From Membranipora membranacea (lineage: Eukaryota; Bryozoa; Gymnolaemata; Cheilostomatida; Membraniporidae): 64,000 nucleotides of DNA. A program made the translations under genes and the position numbers. Numbering within the stretch: position 1 is the first letter of the stretch; the number at the start of each line of letters is the position of its first letter. The stretch spans positions 8,928,001 through 8,992,000 of the forward strand of contig OU612067.1 of the NCBI GenBank assembly GCA_914767715.1, given 5' to 3'. Positions 51,101 through 63,257 of this stretch are shown here, piece after piece. Under the pieces are notes generated by a model. That model was given only the letters and a program-made list of their open reading frames with translations. It was not told the DNA's origin and ran no database searches.

Positions 51101-52326
51101 CACATCCACAGGTCTGTTAACAAACTCTGTAAGAAGTTCGCGGAGTGTGTTAGCAAACAGCACAGCCATTCCCAGCATTACCAAAGTCCACCAGATCTTT
51201 TTAAACCGACCTGAAATTTGAAAGAAAGAAGCCACTGACCAAGTAAACAGAGGAAATATAGTTAAAAAATTTCAATTTTAAAGCTGAAAAGAAAAACTCT
51301 TATGTAAAAATAGCGGATAAAATAAATGAAGACTAAAACTTAAATGTGACGATAGGGTCTGCAGCTTACCCAAGAGATAACATAGTTTCATAAAAAAGCC
51401 TCATCACATCTATGAGCTACTGATACAACCTACCACTAATAAAACAGTATATCACTTATGATAAAACCCTTGAAAAACCAACCATGTCAAAACTTTTTAT
51501 TCGTATTTTCCATACCTCTAGCATTTGGAATTTGTCCAACACCATGTGCTGAGGTTCCATGAATGAACGCATCCCAGAGCTCAGTGTAACCCAGCTGGTT
51601 TGGTATTATGTCCGGTTTGTCTCTCGAAGCGATGAAACCATACCAGTGTCCAGATTCTATCTCTGTATTCTGGTTGTTTGGTGGGTCATATGTTAATGGT
51701 GGGAATTCTGGCTCAGGAGTACAGGGAGAAAACTCCTCAACTGTGATCCTGCGAAGATTTGTTCTCCGCTTAAATAAAAAAAATATTTCATGGTGATATT
51801 ATAAATATCTGATCACTTACGTGCTTATGAATTGTCAACATATAAACTGACCAACGAATAATCATAGTGATCGGAATCGCCTTTATCAAAGTTCCTACAT
51901 ATTCTGGAAACTTTAGTGACAGTCCCCAGTTCACACAATAGATTTAAACCATTTAGTCCTATTTTCAGGATAAGAAAACCTCAGGTTTAAAAACTCATTT
52001 TGGTGACATAGGACATGCTTTGACTAACAAACATTAAAATAGGATGACATTTAGTTTGTCCCTCACATGTAGCATTAAAATAATGTTTTTAATTGGAGTC
52101 GTTTTCAAAACTGACACATTTAAAACAATTTAAAAGAAAAATGATCAAGCAGAGAGAAGTAGCAAGCATTCTTTTTAAATACTTTGAAGTTCGGCATATT
52201 GTATTCCTGGGGAGTACGTACCAATAACAGCTTCTTCAACTTGGTAGGCTGACTTGCTGTATCAGACAAAGTAGTCTCGCCCATGGTTGACAGTTGTTCG
52301 AGAAATGATTCAGTTCTGTTTGACAT
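45183..52326 (-). CDS. DEG/ENaC channel subunit B
   Basis: Fourteen coding exons: 52222-52326 (ATG), 51516-51768, 50941-51210, 50634-50682, 49868-50287, 48866-49030, 48386-48504, 47835-47989, 47348-47458, 46960-47107, 46606-46681, 46068-46147, 45742-45839, 45183-45389 (TGA), giving 751 aa. Motifs run in the same order as subunit A: FIHGTSAHGVG, M1 (WWTLVMLGMAVLFANTL), FPAVTLCNINP, furin-type RKKR at about 201-204, a Cys module (YSCQGVCLECKC) and a 139-residue exon with Thr/Ala-rich sequence. These are followed by YPGNCYTFNSG, ACQKTCFQAAVISRCGC, and M2 with SNLGGALGLYIGMS. The tail is longer than in A (24 residues, ending FKYFH). Exon 47835-47989 lacks the donor used by A and C; the model uses a GT 9 nt upstream, dropping Val-Lys-Lys. 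The gene starts about 790 bp after gene C ends. Confidence 0.92.
47652..47790. mobile_element. MITE-like element, family 3, in an intron of DEG/ENaC gene B
   Basis: Left end ACCTAGTTTGATCTATTTTA and right end CAATTTGGATCAAACTTGAT are imperfect inverted repeats, and the right end matches the element at 10515-10640. A partial third copy lies at about 46490-46550. It sits roughly 35-45 bp from the altered donor of exon 47835-47989. Confidence 0.6.
49205..49285 (-). repeat. tRNA-like sequence in an intron of DEG/ENaC gene B
   Basis: The minus strand reads ATAGCTCAGTGTGTAGAGC (A box, D arm) and later GGTCAAATCCC (B box-like), about 75 nt in all. The anticodon stem is poorly paired, so a SINE head or tRNA pseudogene is more likely than a working tRNA. 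A SINE-body-like word follows at about 49700. Confidence 0.5.
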
Positions 52327-52531
52327 TTTGTATTTATACAATCACCAAATAAACAATCATCCATGCTCGTTGAGAATATAGATTGCCTTACCTGAATTTA
52401 TTGTGTATCTTGTAAAAGAATTGAGAATTATTAACTAACTTTTTAACAATGTTGGTAAATGCCTTTCAAATTATGTTCAAAATAACAAAAATCGTGTCAA
52501 TTCAAAGTTGAACTAAAAATTTACATTTTGC

Positions 52532-52620
52532 TTTATGCAACCGGAACCGCAAGACATGGCACATGTGTTACCAAAATAGATTTAATGGTATAATAACAAT
52601 ACTGCTGCCTGCACAATTCT
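52532..52620 (-). promoter_or_regulatory. Conserved upstream block of DEG/ENaC gene B
   Basis: Counterpart of 44731-44820, about 205-295 nt upstream of the gene B ATG, sharing TGCAACCGGAACC, GTTACCAAAATA and CTGCTGCCTGCACA-type words in the same order. A weaker resemblance (ACCAAATATTGCTGCCACTT) occurs upstream of gene C near 60999-61026. Confidence 0.55.
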
Positions 52621-53117
52621 ATACTGTAAAGTTCAAGTTTTTCTATGATTGGAAGCACACTATTTACTTTCACTCTCTTATGGAATCGCTCCAAGCATTA
52701 CATAGTGTGATTGTCTTCGGAAATAGAAAATGGTGATACAAATTTGCCTACCCTGGAGGAGTGAAGATTAGCTAAAGTTAGTTTCGTGGCGGCTTTACGT
52801 TAGCTACCACCAAGTTTTGGCTAGCTGGGGTAGGATTCTATACACAGTGAAGAGGGTGAGGAGATCTCAGCTAGCTTTAAATTTAGCTATTTCAAGCAGG
52901 TGCAAAATGGCGAATACTTTACTCCTCTGGGGTGCATAAAACTTCGAGTTAGCAAAAAGTCTAACAGTCTCACATCTCAATGACAATGCACTTTACTGGT
53001 GCGCTAAAAAATATCATAAGTTTTCATTATTTTGGGATTATATCCAAAAACAAAACCCGTTTCATCATTGTCTGACGGTCACCTGAGTAGTACTGAACAT
53101 GAGCCGTCTCCTGGATA

Positions 53118-56100
53118 TCAGCTAGCTGAATAAAAATCTTTGAAGCCTGCATCCAGTATATGGGAAGGCTTTCTTTGTTGATTGTCACTTTGCACTTTCC
53201 TTCTCTCTTTGAATTTGAACCATGCCAGAAATATGACATCACAAATTAATTCGCCAATCTCAAAGAACGTAACAAAAGACATGCCGATGTAGAGTCCTAA
53301 GGCTCCACCTAAGTTTGACATCATCACACCCAGCTGTAATAGAAGTAAAATAATTTAAGTTTAAACATTTAAAACAACATAGCTATCCCTTCAATTTCAT
53401 GGTTCTTTTCCCATGACAAAATTATAAAATAAATCTAAATCAAAACGTTTACGGATGACTTTGTCTTTGTAGACTAAGTAGACACACCAGCTGGTAGATC
53501 TCTCGTTGAAATCAGTGTTAGGCCTGTAAGTACACCTGTTTCTGTTTGATTTATCAGGTTGGTGGATTCCAAGTCATCCCCTTCTAATATGGACAAAATT
53601 TGATTCGTTTATAACTTTTAGCTCATCCATTGCGTATATTTATATCTTTTTACTGAATTGTTGAAAATTGATTCTGGGATATAATCTGTATCTTACCTTC
53701 ATAGCTGGTCTTTCATAGTAAGCTTGAAGATTTAGATCTTCATAAAATACGTTCACTTTTAAGTAATTATCTCTAAAGCCTTCTATTGGAGCATCTAAAA
53801 AGTAATTGGTTGACGTTTGAATACTTGGCAAAAACAATACTTCAGTATTCGACTGTAATAAAAAGTATTTAAAACTGTCAAGTCAGATTACTCCTTGCTT
53901 AGTGAGCATGACATGCTAGAGGTTTGAGGGAACTGAGCTGAGCAAACAATTCAAGAACATATATGTCTAATGTAACAACAAAAAGAGTGAGAATTTGGAG
54001 TGAAGTGATAGCAATGTCTTAGCTAAGAAAGAAAATTCTAATTGGAAGACCCCCTTCTCCTAGCTCAATAAAAAAAGCTATAATTTGAGTATAGGACAAC
54101 TCCAGATGTGATCTGTTATCTCAGTAATCACCATATATTGTCTAAAGCCGAAGCTGGCTATTGTTTCTGCTGTGGCATCAAGGTAATATATCAATAAATT
54201 ACTGAATAGTAGAAAAAGAGTGTGCCAAGTATTATGTTGTGGTAGACATAGATTATAATAGGAACTCACTCAATTTATATGAAGTTTTTGCTAAGAATGG
54301 ATCAGCCGGCCAGTAACTTGAGGATAAGCTCACTTGATATGATTCTTCCCTGAAACAGAGAACAAAAAATTAAAAAATGTTTAACAAGTGTTCATGATAA
54401 AAAGATAAACTATCACCAACAGGAGAAAAGAATAAGATCATATCTATATGATGGATGCAGATATGGATGGCTATCGTTAGCACCATGCAACATGCTGTGG
54501 AGGTAGCAAATGATATTCCGTTTCCATACGCAACGTATGTCTAAAATTTTAGTTGCCCTACTTGGGTTTTTGTCCCATTCTAGTCCATCAAGTAACATAA
54601 AAATTCGAGAGCATTGAATTGCGTGGATTTTTTTCTAGTTGACTTTGCATAGTGCAACTCAAAGTATGGAGTAAAAGATTAATACCAGAAAATCTATCTC
54701 ATTTCATCAATGTGACTTATTTTCACCAACCTGCAGGGATTAACACACTGACTGCAAACTATAGTCTTATTCTCAAACAGCAGCAGCACATCTGTGTGGC
54801 ATTTTACTGCAATGACAAAAAAAACTTACATCCTGACCAAATTGACCTAACATTTAAACTTTATGTAAAGGATACTCGAGAAGTTTGAATTCATATCAAC
54901 TAAAATTTTGGAAACATACAAATAACCGTACCACGCATACCTAACTTTTTCTCTGAATTGATCAAAAAATGATTTCTTCAAGACTCGCCCACACCTACAA
55001 ATGTGTGGAAGTGATACAGTGAGGTAGAAGCTTTAAAATTGATTGACTGACTTTAAAAGTTTTTCTTCACTTACTATCTTTTATGGATCTAATCAGATTG
55101 CAGACCGGAGTTGTGAAGTCACCACATGAAATGTTGAGAGCCTCACCACAGGGAGGAAAAGCTGCATCATAACATCCACATTGTGAGATTACCGCTGCCT
55201 GGAAACACGTCTTCTGACAGGCCTAAACGAGAGGAAAATTTGTTTGTCAGAAAAGGTAGATTTAAAATTTAAAAGCTGCGCATACATGAGAAAAGATTTT
55301 GTTATTGTGACAGTGTACTACTGCAGAAATTAATCAAGCTCTCCAGAAGTTTATATGTCAGATAATTTAAATCGGCAACGGGTCAGAATAAAGTCAAGAT
55401 TCATTCAAACATGTGCATATTAAGATACATACTCGTGTAGAGTAGTTGGTTCCGAATTGTTGCTGAAAGGAGTCCAGATGCTCCTGAGCTTGAAGGTCAG
55501 CTATACAATCACTGTAGGGATGTGCCTGACGGGATGTTGTTACCTGAAAATACGATAACATGCAGATGTTCAGCACTTCAGCACTCTCAGAGCAGGAGTG
55601 CGCTGTGTTGAATGGGCTTATCAGTCAATTAATCTATATACTGTCAAGACAGTCGCTAGAAGGGATTTTTTTTCTCAATTTTGTGTCTTTGAGTAACCCA
55701 CGTCACACACCAATGATTGACCAACAATACAATCGGAACTTCGATTGAGACCAGGTTGACGGCACACAAGGTTTAAGTTGCATTCTGGGATTTTCTATAT
55801 GTACCTTATTGTATTTTTGCTACAACATAAATGAAAGCGTTAACTTTAACTTTAGCTCTGACGTTAACTTTAGCATTGACTTTAACTTAAGCTATCATAG
55901 TTTTCCAGTGACTCTGGCTAATTTTTAGCCATAAAGCATTGAGCATCCAGCTATTGGTGAAGCTATAATTCAACACTTCACTGTACTAGATAAAAAGGTA
56001 ACATTTAGATACAGGTAAGTAGTCACACTCACTTTTTTCACACCAATTAGGTGATCCTTTCCTGGGGCGAGGGAAAACCCATCAGTATCAACGAAGGCCA

Positions 56101-59100
56101 TGTTGTAAGGATCATGTATGAGAAGGCGGACACCCGACGACTCAGAAAGGTCTGGTATGTAATCATCTACTTCAATATTCAATGTCAACTGGAGGCCTGC
56201 AATAAAACAGAAACATAGTATTTATACAAGAGAATGTGACTTGACATACATGCAACTTAAATGACAACAGATTTGGTATGATACATTATGTCATATCCCA
56301 TCAGATGGCCAGATTCCACCAAGCTGACTCCAAAAACACGTGAAATTTCATAATTGGATGCGTATAACCTGCAAAGACAATCCAAAACTTACCAAACTGT
56401 CTACCAGATTGATAGGATCGAAACAACTCCGACGCTTCTTTTCCGATTCCTGAATTGAAAGTGTAGCAGTTGCCATGGTATGGGTTCGGTATGTATTTAA
56501 ATATATATGAGCTGAAACACCAAAATTAGATGATTTGTAACTTATAAGAGTTTGACAGCTCTCCGATATACTTAAATGGACTACAAAGTTTTGCAGCAAT
56601 GCATGAAATGGGTAGTGAGAAATGTGCTACGCAGCATCAGCTTTGTGCATGACTTTGGCATCTAATGGATGAAATGCTTCACGAGAATTCTCACTGAATA
56701 ATCATCCGATTTAGATTTGATCATTTTCAGTATGCATAAGGTGCAATCTGCTATTAATCAATGAAAACTTTTTGAAACCCTGGTAAAATTGCAATGTAGA
56801 GTACATGAGTGGGAAAATACATGCTGTTATCCATATCAAATTCCTGAATTCCATTAATCAAAGATCTTTAACCCTAAGGCAATCTATACCGTTCAACTAT
56901 ATTTAGACTCCACAGTGCATAAATATTTTATTTAGGGCTATCAAATGTGCATTCATCAGATAATATTGTTCACTCTTACCTGTCTTTACATTGACGACCA
57001 CGAAAAGAGCATTCTACTATAAAATCCTGAATCTGGTGCCCAATATTCTTTTTCACTTCCGGATTCATTTGTGCCAAAGCCTCAGTAAATGCTTGGGTAG
57101 TTTTGAATGCTTTGGTTGGTATACCAAGGTTCTTGTCAGCATTGCTATGTTCAAACATAAAAAAAAAAGAGACATCCTCAGCCGAACTCAAATTAGAGGG
57201 ATCGCTTCACCTACTACTGTCCCTTTACCAGTGAAATAAGCATAGTCAACACTTTGGTATAAATTTTATCATGGGTAAATTCACAGCTACATGATATGAG
57301 TCCAAGTTAAAGTTTAACAAATTTTAAATTTAAGTTATAGAAATTCCAATATATAATTTGTTTGTGTAATGATGTGAATGATAATCCGTCGCAGACACAA
57401 AGTATTTTATGTGTGTCGAATTTTTGGCCTATGCCAACACCACAGCTCAAACTGCCCTTGAGAGCTACTCACCCCATGTTGAGGTCTTCCTCCAATGTCT
57501 CCACTGAAGGAAAGGATGTTGTTGCAGGGGTTTGTGCTGTTGGTGAAGTTGTTTCTGACGCTGTGGATTGCGCTTTGGTGGAAGTTGTCAAAGGCATTGT
57601 TGTAGCTGTTGAAGTCGATGCCGTTGTTGTGGTTGGTAAAGTTGTTGTGGTTGTTGTAGTAGGTATAGTACTTGGTATAGTAGTTGTTATGGTTAGTATA
57701 GTTGTTGGTATTGTTGTTGTTAGTATTGTTGTTGGCACAGTTGTTGTTGGCTCAATGGTTGTAAGCGCAGTTGTTGTTGGCACAGTTGTTGTTGGCACAG
57801 TTGTTGTTGTTGTAGGTATAGTCGTTGGTATTGTTGTTGTTGGCACAGTTGTTGTTGGCACAATGGTTGTGGGTACAGTTGTTGTCAGCACAGTTGTTGT
57901 TGGAACAGTTGTTGTAGGAACGGTTGTTGTAGGAACAGTTGTTGTAGTTGTAGGCACAGTTGTTGTTAGAGAAAGATCTGATACACATGTTTTTGCACAA
58001 CCATCTGTAGTATATGTGCAAGTTCCAGTTATAACACTACATTCACACTTCTGGTTACCATTACAGCCACCGCACGCAGAACAGCTGGGTTTGCTTTGAA
58101 AGAGTGAGAGAATTAGGGATCTAGTTAAGAGCCTAATAGAATAATATTGGAAATACGTAAATGAAACAGAATTCAAAACATGGAGGGACAAACCATTTTG
58201 ACGCTCACTGGATTCACCTACAAAAATATAGGTACCTTTTACATGTTACTTCATTAAAAAACTTTTATGAGACAATCGATTGGAAAAAAAATTTAGGGAA
58301 GTCAAGAGTTCGATTTAGGATCAAAACCAGCAATGAGCCTCGCCAGTGTATTAGGTTATGTGTACGCAAAAATTCCTTAACCTGATACACATCTGATAGT
58401 TAGAAATAAACTTACTTTGCGTCCGCTTGGCCTTGCCCCACACACCCACAAAGAACACATGTGCCCCTACATGTATAACCTGAAATACAATTATAACTCA
58501 ATGAACGATCCATCAAAAATAAAAACGTTAGTAAAAAAACAATTTATCAATCGGGGATTTTCAAAATTCGGACAGCCTTTCAACAGACATATACTGCCAT
58601 CATTCAAGCCAATTTCTTCACCAACTAATATATTAATAATTGTATTAATTTTTGTTGAGTATACGACTTATGAATGGAATACACAGAACTGATCTTTGTT
58701 TCACAAAGTTGTATGGTTTTCAACTTGTGCTGAGTATTAGATCTATTCAGATAAGAAAGTTACCAAATGTTACCTATGTCAGAGTTTCCATTCCCTCTTT
58801 TAACTCTACTGATGACATTGTCAGAGAGTGCCTCAGTCAACAGACTAGACTGTGAGAGTTTTGAGTTTCTCATAGGGTTAATATTACAAAGAGTGACAGC
58901 GGGGAAAGTTAAGTCTGTCTCTCGCTCCAGCTTCGTGACCACGTCCACAGGTCGAGCTATATATTCTATAAGAAGTTCCCTGAGAGTGTTCACTGATATC
59001 ACCATCATACCGAGCATCACTAAAGTCCACCAGAATTTTTTGAATCGACCTAAAAGGTGAAAAGATGTTGAAACAGCTGCTGTGGCAGTGGTAGATATGA

Positions 59101-60653
59101 CAAGAGAAGCAAATTTACTTGGCAAGGTCGAGACTCAATCATTTCATTAAGCATATCATGGTGTAGGTCACTGCACTAGAAGGAAAACACAATCAGATAG
59201 ACACATGAAATTACCCTATATTGGTGTTGGGTTCAATGATGTATAAATTATTCAGAAAAAGTATAATGTGGCAATCACAGTTGTTTTGTTCCAACAAACA
59301 GAGCTTTCCCCTATGTCTCAGTCAAAATGAGGATTATTGTGGATATTAGCAAATAAACATTTTCAAAGGAGTATTTTGTAATGAAACTTAGTGCGTTTAA
59401 GTCAGGGTAGAGATAACTAGTAGTGGAAAATGGTGGTTAGCCGCCCTATACCTAGCTTATCGGGTGTCCAAAATGAGACAGTTAATCATAGTTATATACA
59501 ATGTGACTATTCAAACCTCTTGCGTTTGGGACTTGTCCGACGCCGTGTGCTGTGGTACGCTGAATAAAAGCTTCCCAGAGATCAGTGTAGTCCAGTTGGT
59601 TTGGTTTCCTTTCGGGTTTGTCTCCTGCTGATATAAATCCATACCAGTGCCCAGATTCTTTATCTGTATTTTGGTTGTTTGGATGGTCATATGTTATTTG
59701 TTGGAACCAGTGATCCGGTGTTTTCTCCATATCATGGCTGGGCTCTACATATGTTAATTGTGGGAATACTGGTTCAGGAGTTGGAGGGGAAAACTCCTCA
59801 ACAGTTATCCGGCGTATATTAGTTCTTCGCTGTAAATTATCAATGCAGTATAATATATCTACATAAAAATACATGATTCCATATCATTGCTTATGCAAGA
59901 CATTATTTTATAAGTTTAAGCTGAGGTGCGAATAGGTACTTGCAAATAAGATAAGTAAACCATTGCACCATTTTCTGATCACTCTCCCTTTTGCTGGCAG
60001 CATTTTGCAATAAGCTGCTGCTGCTGCACAGCGTTATGTAGAGTATGTTATCACCACTGCGATCAGCACAAAAACCTATATGAGAAACAGCTGTAGAACT
60101 CTATTTGGCCAGTTTTCAAAATGGAGGTGAAAGACGGGAGGAGAGGAGACGACCAACATTGTACACCAACTATTTAAGTGTGAGCTGTCTGATTATCTAA
60201 GAATCATGGACGTTGAAATAAAACTAAAAAGCATCATGGTGTATTTTGAATTTTTAAAGTGAATTTGAAAGACATTCTTTAATTCGTACATGTGAGAAAT
60301 AATTGATTTTGTAACCAAATAATCATACCTGAAATCTGGAAGTTTGCGATTGCATTCTCAAAGAGCTTTTTTTGATCAGGTCATGAAAGTAGACCCAGAG
60401 ATAATGGTTACATTACACATACACATCACAGATATATCCTTACTCTGTGTAGACATCCTTCCTAGTGCTCTGTGTTTCATGTATGATATATGTACAGTTT
60501 TGGTTTGATAAGTGGGTAACTACATACTCCGCTACACTATAGTATTACAGTTACCAGCATTTGATGATTAGAAGTACTCACCAAAAGTTGTTTCTTGACC
60601 AATGCTGACCTGATGGGCCAAGCTTCAAAGTTTTTCATGTCGCCTTCATCCAT
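53118..60653 (-). CDS. DEG/ENaC channel subunit C with long Thr-rich mucin-like insert
   Basis: Fourteen coding exons: 60582-60653 (ATG), 59517-59829, 58774-59049, 58416-58479, 57473-58093, 56980-57144, 56393-56511, 56033-56196, 55433-55543, 55075-55222, 54731-54806, 54270-54349, 53697-53794, 53118-53333 (TGA), giving 840 aa. Same plan as A and B: FIQRTTAHGVG, M1 (WWTLVMLGMMVISVNTL), FPAVTLCNINP, furin-type RVKR at about 210-213, then a Cys module (CSACGGCNGNQKCECS). About 115 residues of near-pure Thr/Val/Pro/Ile follow (TTTVPTTT-type repeats), dense in potential O-glycosylation sites. Then YHGNCYTFNSG, ACQKTCFQAAVISQCGC and M2 with GLYIGMS. The N-terminal exon holds a duplicated LTYVEPSH / ITYDHPNNQ stretch. 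Two donors are weak (GTTTGA after 59517, GTTGGT after 54731), but frame and paralogy support them. Nearest relative is B. Confidence 0.93.
57600..57965 (-). repeat. Coding minisatellite for the Thr-rich insert of subunit C
   Basis: Imperfect 12-18 bp units such as GTTGTTGGCACA (plus strand) are repeated across about 365 bp without breaking the frame. Read on the minus strand they give TTVPTTT and TTIPTT units. The repeat predicts length variation between alleles. Confidence 0.85.
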
Positions 60654-62211
60654 GTCTTGACAATACAAAAGGAAGCATACTTTGCGAGTTTTTTAGTTTT
60701 TGACCCAGGCTTTGAAACAAGCAAAGGCGAATTGATTCGAAATGCATTATTAATCCAATTACCTCATAACCCATTAACTGCACTGCTATTGTTTGAATAG
60801 CATATTGAAATAATATAACTTAACAATTGATGCATTTTACAATATTGGCAAGGGTTTACACATTTTCTCCGTCAATTGGCAAAGTCATTTGATTTATCCC
60901 GTGATGTCAATGATAATGTGATTTTTTAAGACCAGACTATAGGGGATATAAATATAAATGTTATTGTGGGCATTAAATTAACGCCCTTAGGGGAATTTTG
61001 ACCAAATATTGCTGCCACTTGCACTTTCTCAAAACTGCCTGTCACGTGAGTTTTTGACGCATTTAGTGCCTCTAAGCGCAGCTCCATATTTTCATTTTGC
61101 ATCATTTAACATTTACATATTTGGTGATTTAATCATTTAACACCAGTAAGTGCAAGTTTAACAAACCATCCGGAGGAAAGTACAATTTGATCGGATTCCA
61201 AAGCTATTAATGTAATTCTAGAGTTGCATTGTGGGATATTGAGGCAACGGATGCACCAACAGATGGTTTGATGATTTTAAATTATCTCAAGCCTTCAAGC
61301 TCTGATCCAACAAGGCTGAAACTGAAAATCACTGCATAAGGAATAGGGAACAAACAATGAAAGCGGAAGTTTTGCACTCATGACACAGTTTAAAATTCTT
61401 TGTCCTTAAGCCTTTTGTTAATCTTTGCCACCCCTTGCTTTTTGAACTTTAAGTCACAATGCGATTTGATTATAAAAATATTGAGCTCAACTGGAGACAG
61501 TCACGCACTGGAAGTTTTTTGTGATTACATAATACTGGACAATATACTGTAACCTTTGGGGTTCAAATGGACGCCTCGAGGCACGCCGCCCATTATCCCA
61601 CAAATATGCGCCTTCTGGTGCGGTGTGACCATAAAATTAAAGAACTCAGCAAAAGCAAACAGAAATCTGATACACAAGAAGTCCTAATTATTACGTAACA
61701 TTTTGTTTCTGAGATTGGAATAGCAAATTATTCCTGATTTTTATCTGACATTCAACAAAAATCTCGGATTTCTAATTCAAGATTTTTTACAGATCGTGAG
61801 TCTTATCATACCCGAGTTTTCAGAACGAAATCATTTTTACTGCCAAAACAAACCTTACATTCCAACACATCGTGACAGTTGAAAGTAGTTTTTCAAATGA
61901 TACCAATATGGATTTTGTCTAGAAAACTAAGAAGAATACTTCACTGATCTGAGGGTGTAGGTCTTGAGTAGCAGTTATGAACAGTATCAGGTTTATTACA
62001 CATCATATTTATGTATAAGTTATTATTGATTACAACCATAAATAATAAATACTTATTTACAACAAGGACACTCCATTAGTTTTATACAAAAAAGAGAAAA
62101 CATTAACTTCAAATGGTTAAGAATTTGGTCAGATTAATCACTTCTTGAGTGTCTCAATCGATTGAAAATTCGTACCAGCGCCCATAAATATTGGGGACTC
62201 AATTGGCAAGG
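60654..62211. other. Spacer between DEG/ENaC gene C and the zinc-finger gene
   Basis: Should hold the gene C promoter and the 3' UTR of the zinc-finger gene. Apart from the weak upstream-block match at 60999-61026 I see nothing specific; the sequence is A+T-rich with no exon-like segment. Confidence 0.5.
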
Positions 62212-63257
62212 TCATCCAACAACATCGATCTCTTCTCGCTTACCAGTAGCATTTCCTGTAATAGAATCATCATCAGATTGCAGAGAGCTCATTGTGGAAT
62301 AGGCTGGACTGCTACAGAGCGAATGTGATTCAGTGTTGAAGAGTTGTGTGCCCTTGTCATAGACATGGAAATAATAATCGTCTCTGGCTGTGAAATTTGA
62401 ACCTAAAAGTGTGTGAAAGAATAAAATAATGTCAGTGATGGTGCAACATGGTACGTGAAGAAAAGTTTATAAATCAAGCTCAGAAACATCCAAATCAAAA
62501 ACTGAAAGTAATCGTCATACATTATGCTGAAAGTTACGAACCATTGAAAAACAACAACCCAAAAATTTAATGAGTTTCTCCTAAGGAAAGATCGCGTCTT
62601 TCAGAGTCCAGCTTACTTAGCCTCAGATGTTCAGACAAACATCCGGCCAGATAAAGGGAGGGACAACACTTTCCATCATGCTTGAACAGAAAATGTCCCA
62701 GGTTATATCAAAACCGCAATGGAAGAGAATCAAATGACAAATTTACCTTTTGGAGTCACTGGGTTGTAGATATTTGGAAGTTCTGATTTTTCTTTTGCGT
62801 GAGTTCTTCTAACATGGCTATCGTGAGCGGCATGGGACGCGAAGGCTTTGCCGCAGAACTTACACTAAAAGCATAACAAAGATTGGAGTGATTATAACAG
62901 TACCGAAATACCTAGTTAGAACAGGGAGGGCGAGTTTAGGTGGGTAGAATATTGTGGTATGTGGAACAATTGGAGAGTCAAAGGACCATAGTTGCAATGA
63001 GATATTTGACTACCTAGATGAGTTTTGTATGAAGCCTTTCAGCACCAGACAATGTCAAAGGCAGACTTTGAGCATTCAACTTATGTATAAACAACTTAAA
63101 ATTATACTTTGCAATCTGTTAGTTTCTAAAATAGTAGTTATCTTACCTTGAATGGTTTTTCTCCCGAATGCTGTCTGATATGTGTGCGTAGAATACTGGA
63201 GGCTGTAAACGCCTTGTTACAGTACACACATTTATAGGGCCTCTCACCACTGTGAAC
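62212..63257 (-). CDS. C2H2 zinc-finger protein, 3' end (5' beyond window)
   Basis: Three exons in frame: 63147-63257, 62747-62864 and 62212-62402 (TGA at 62214-62212). The first begins with [10 protein letters not shown], so the preceding finger lies in an exon beyond the right edge. Two full fingers are visible: C-VY-C then HIRQH, and C-KF-C then H-VRR-TH, joined by the canonical linker HSGEKPFK. A 75-residue acidic/Ser-rich tail follows ([16 protein letters not shown] to EEIDVVG), without a domain I recognise. The protein is expected to be a nuclear DNA-binding factor. The HSGE linkers and [14 protein letters not shown] finger suggest a conserved developmental family, possibly PRDM-like, but that is a guess from memory. 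The strand matches its neighbours. Confidence 0.85.

Noticed and set aside
57752-58021. Asn/Cys-rich minus-strand frame (NNNCANNN type)
   Set aside because: Out-of-frame reading of the same coding minisatellite.
57362-58099. 245-codon plus-strand Val-rich frame (GTVVVGTVVV type)
   Set aside because: It is the complement of the Thr-rich exon of DEG/ENaC gene C. The minus-strand reading joins in frame to channel exons on both sides.
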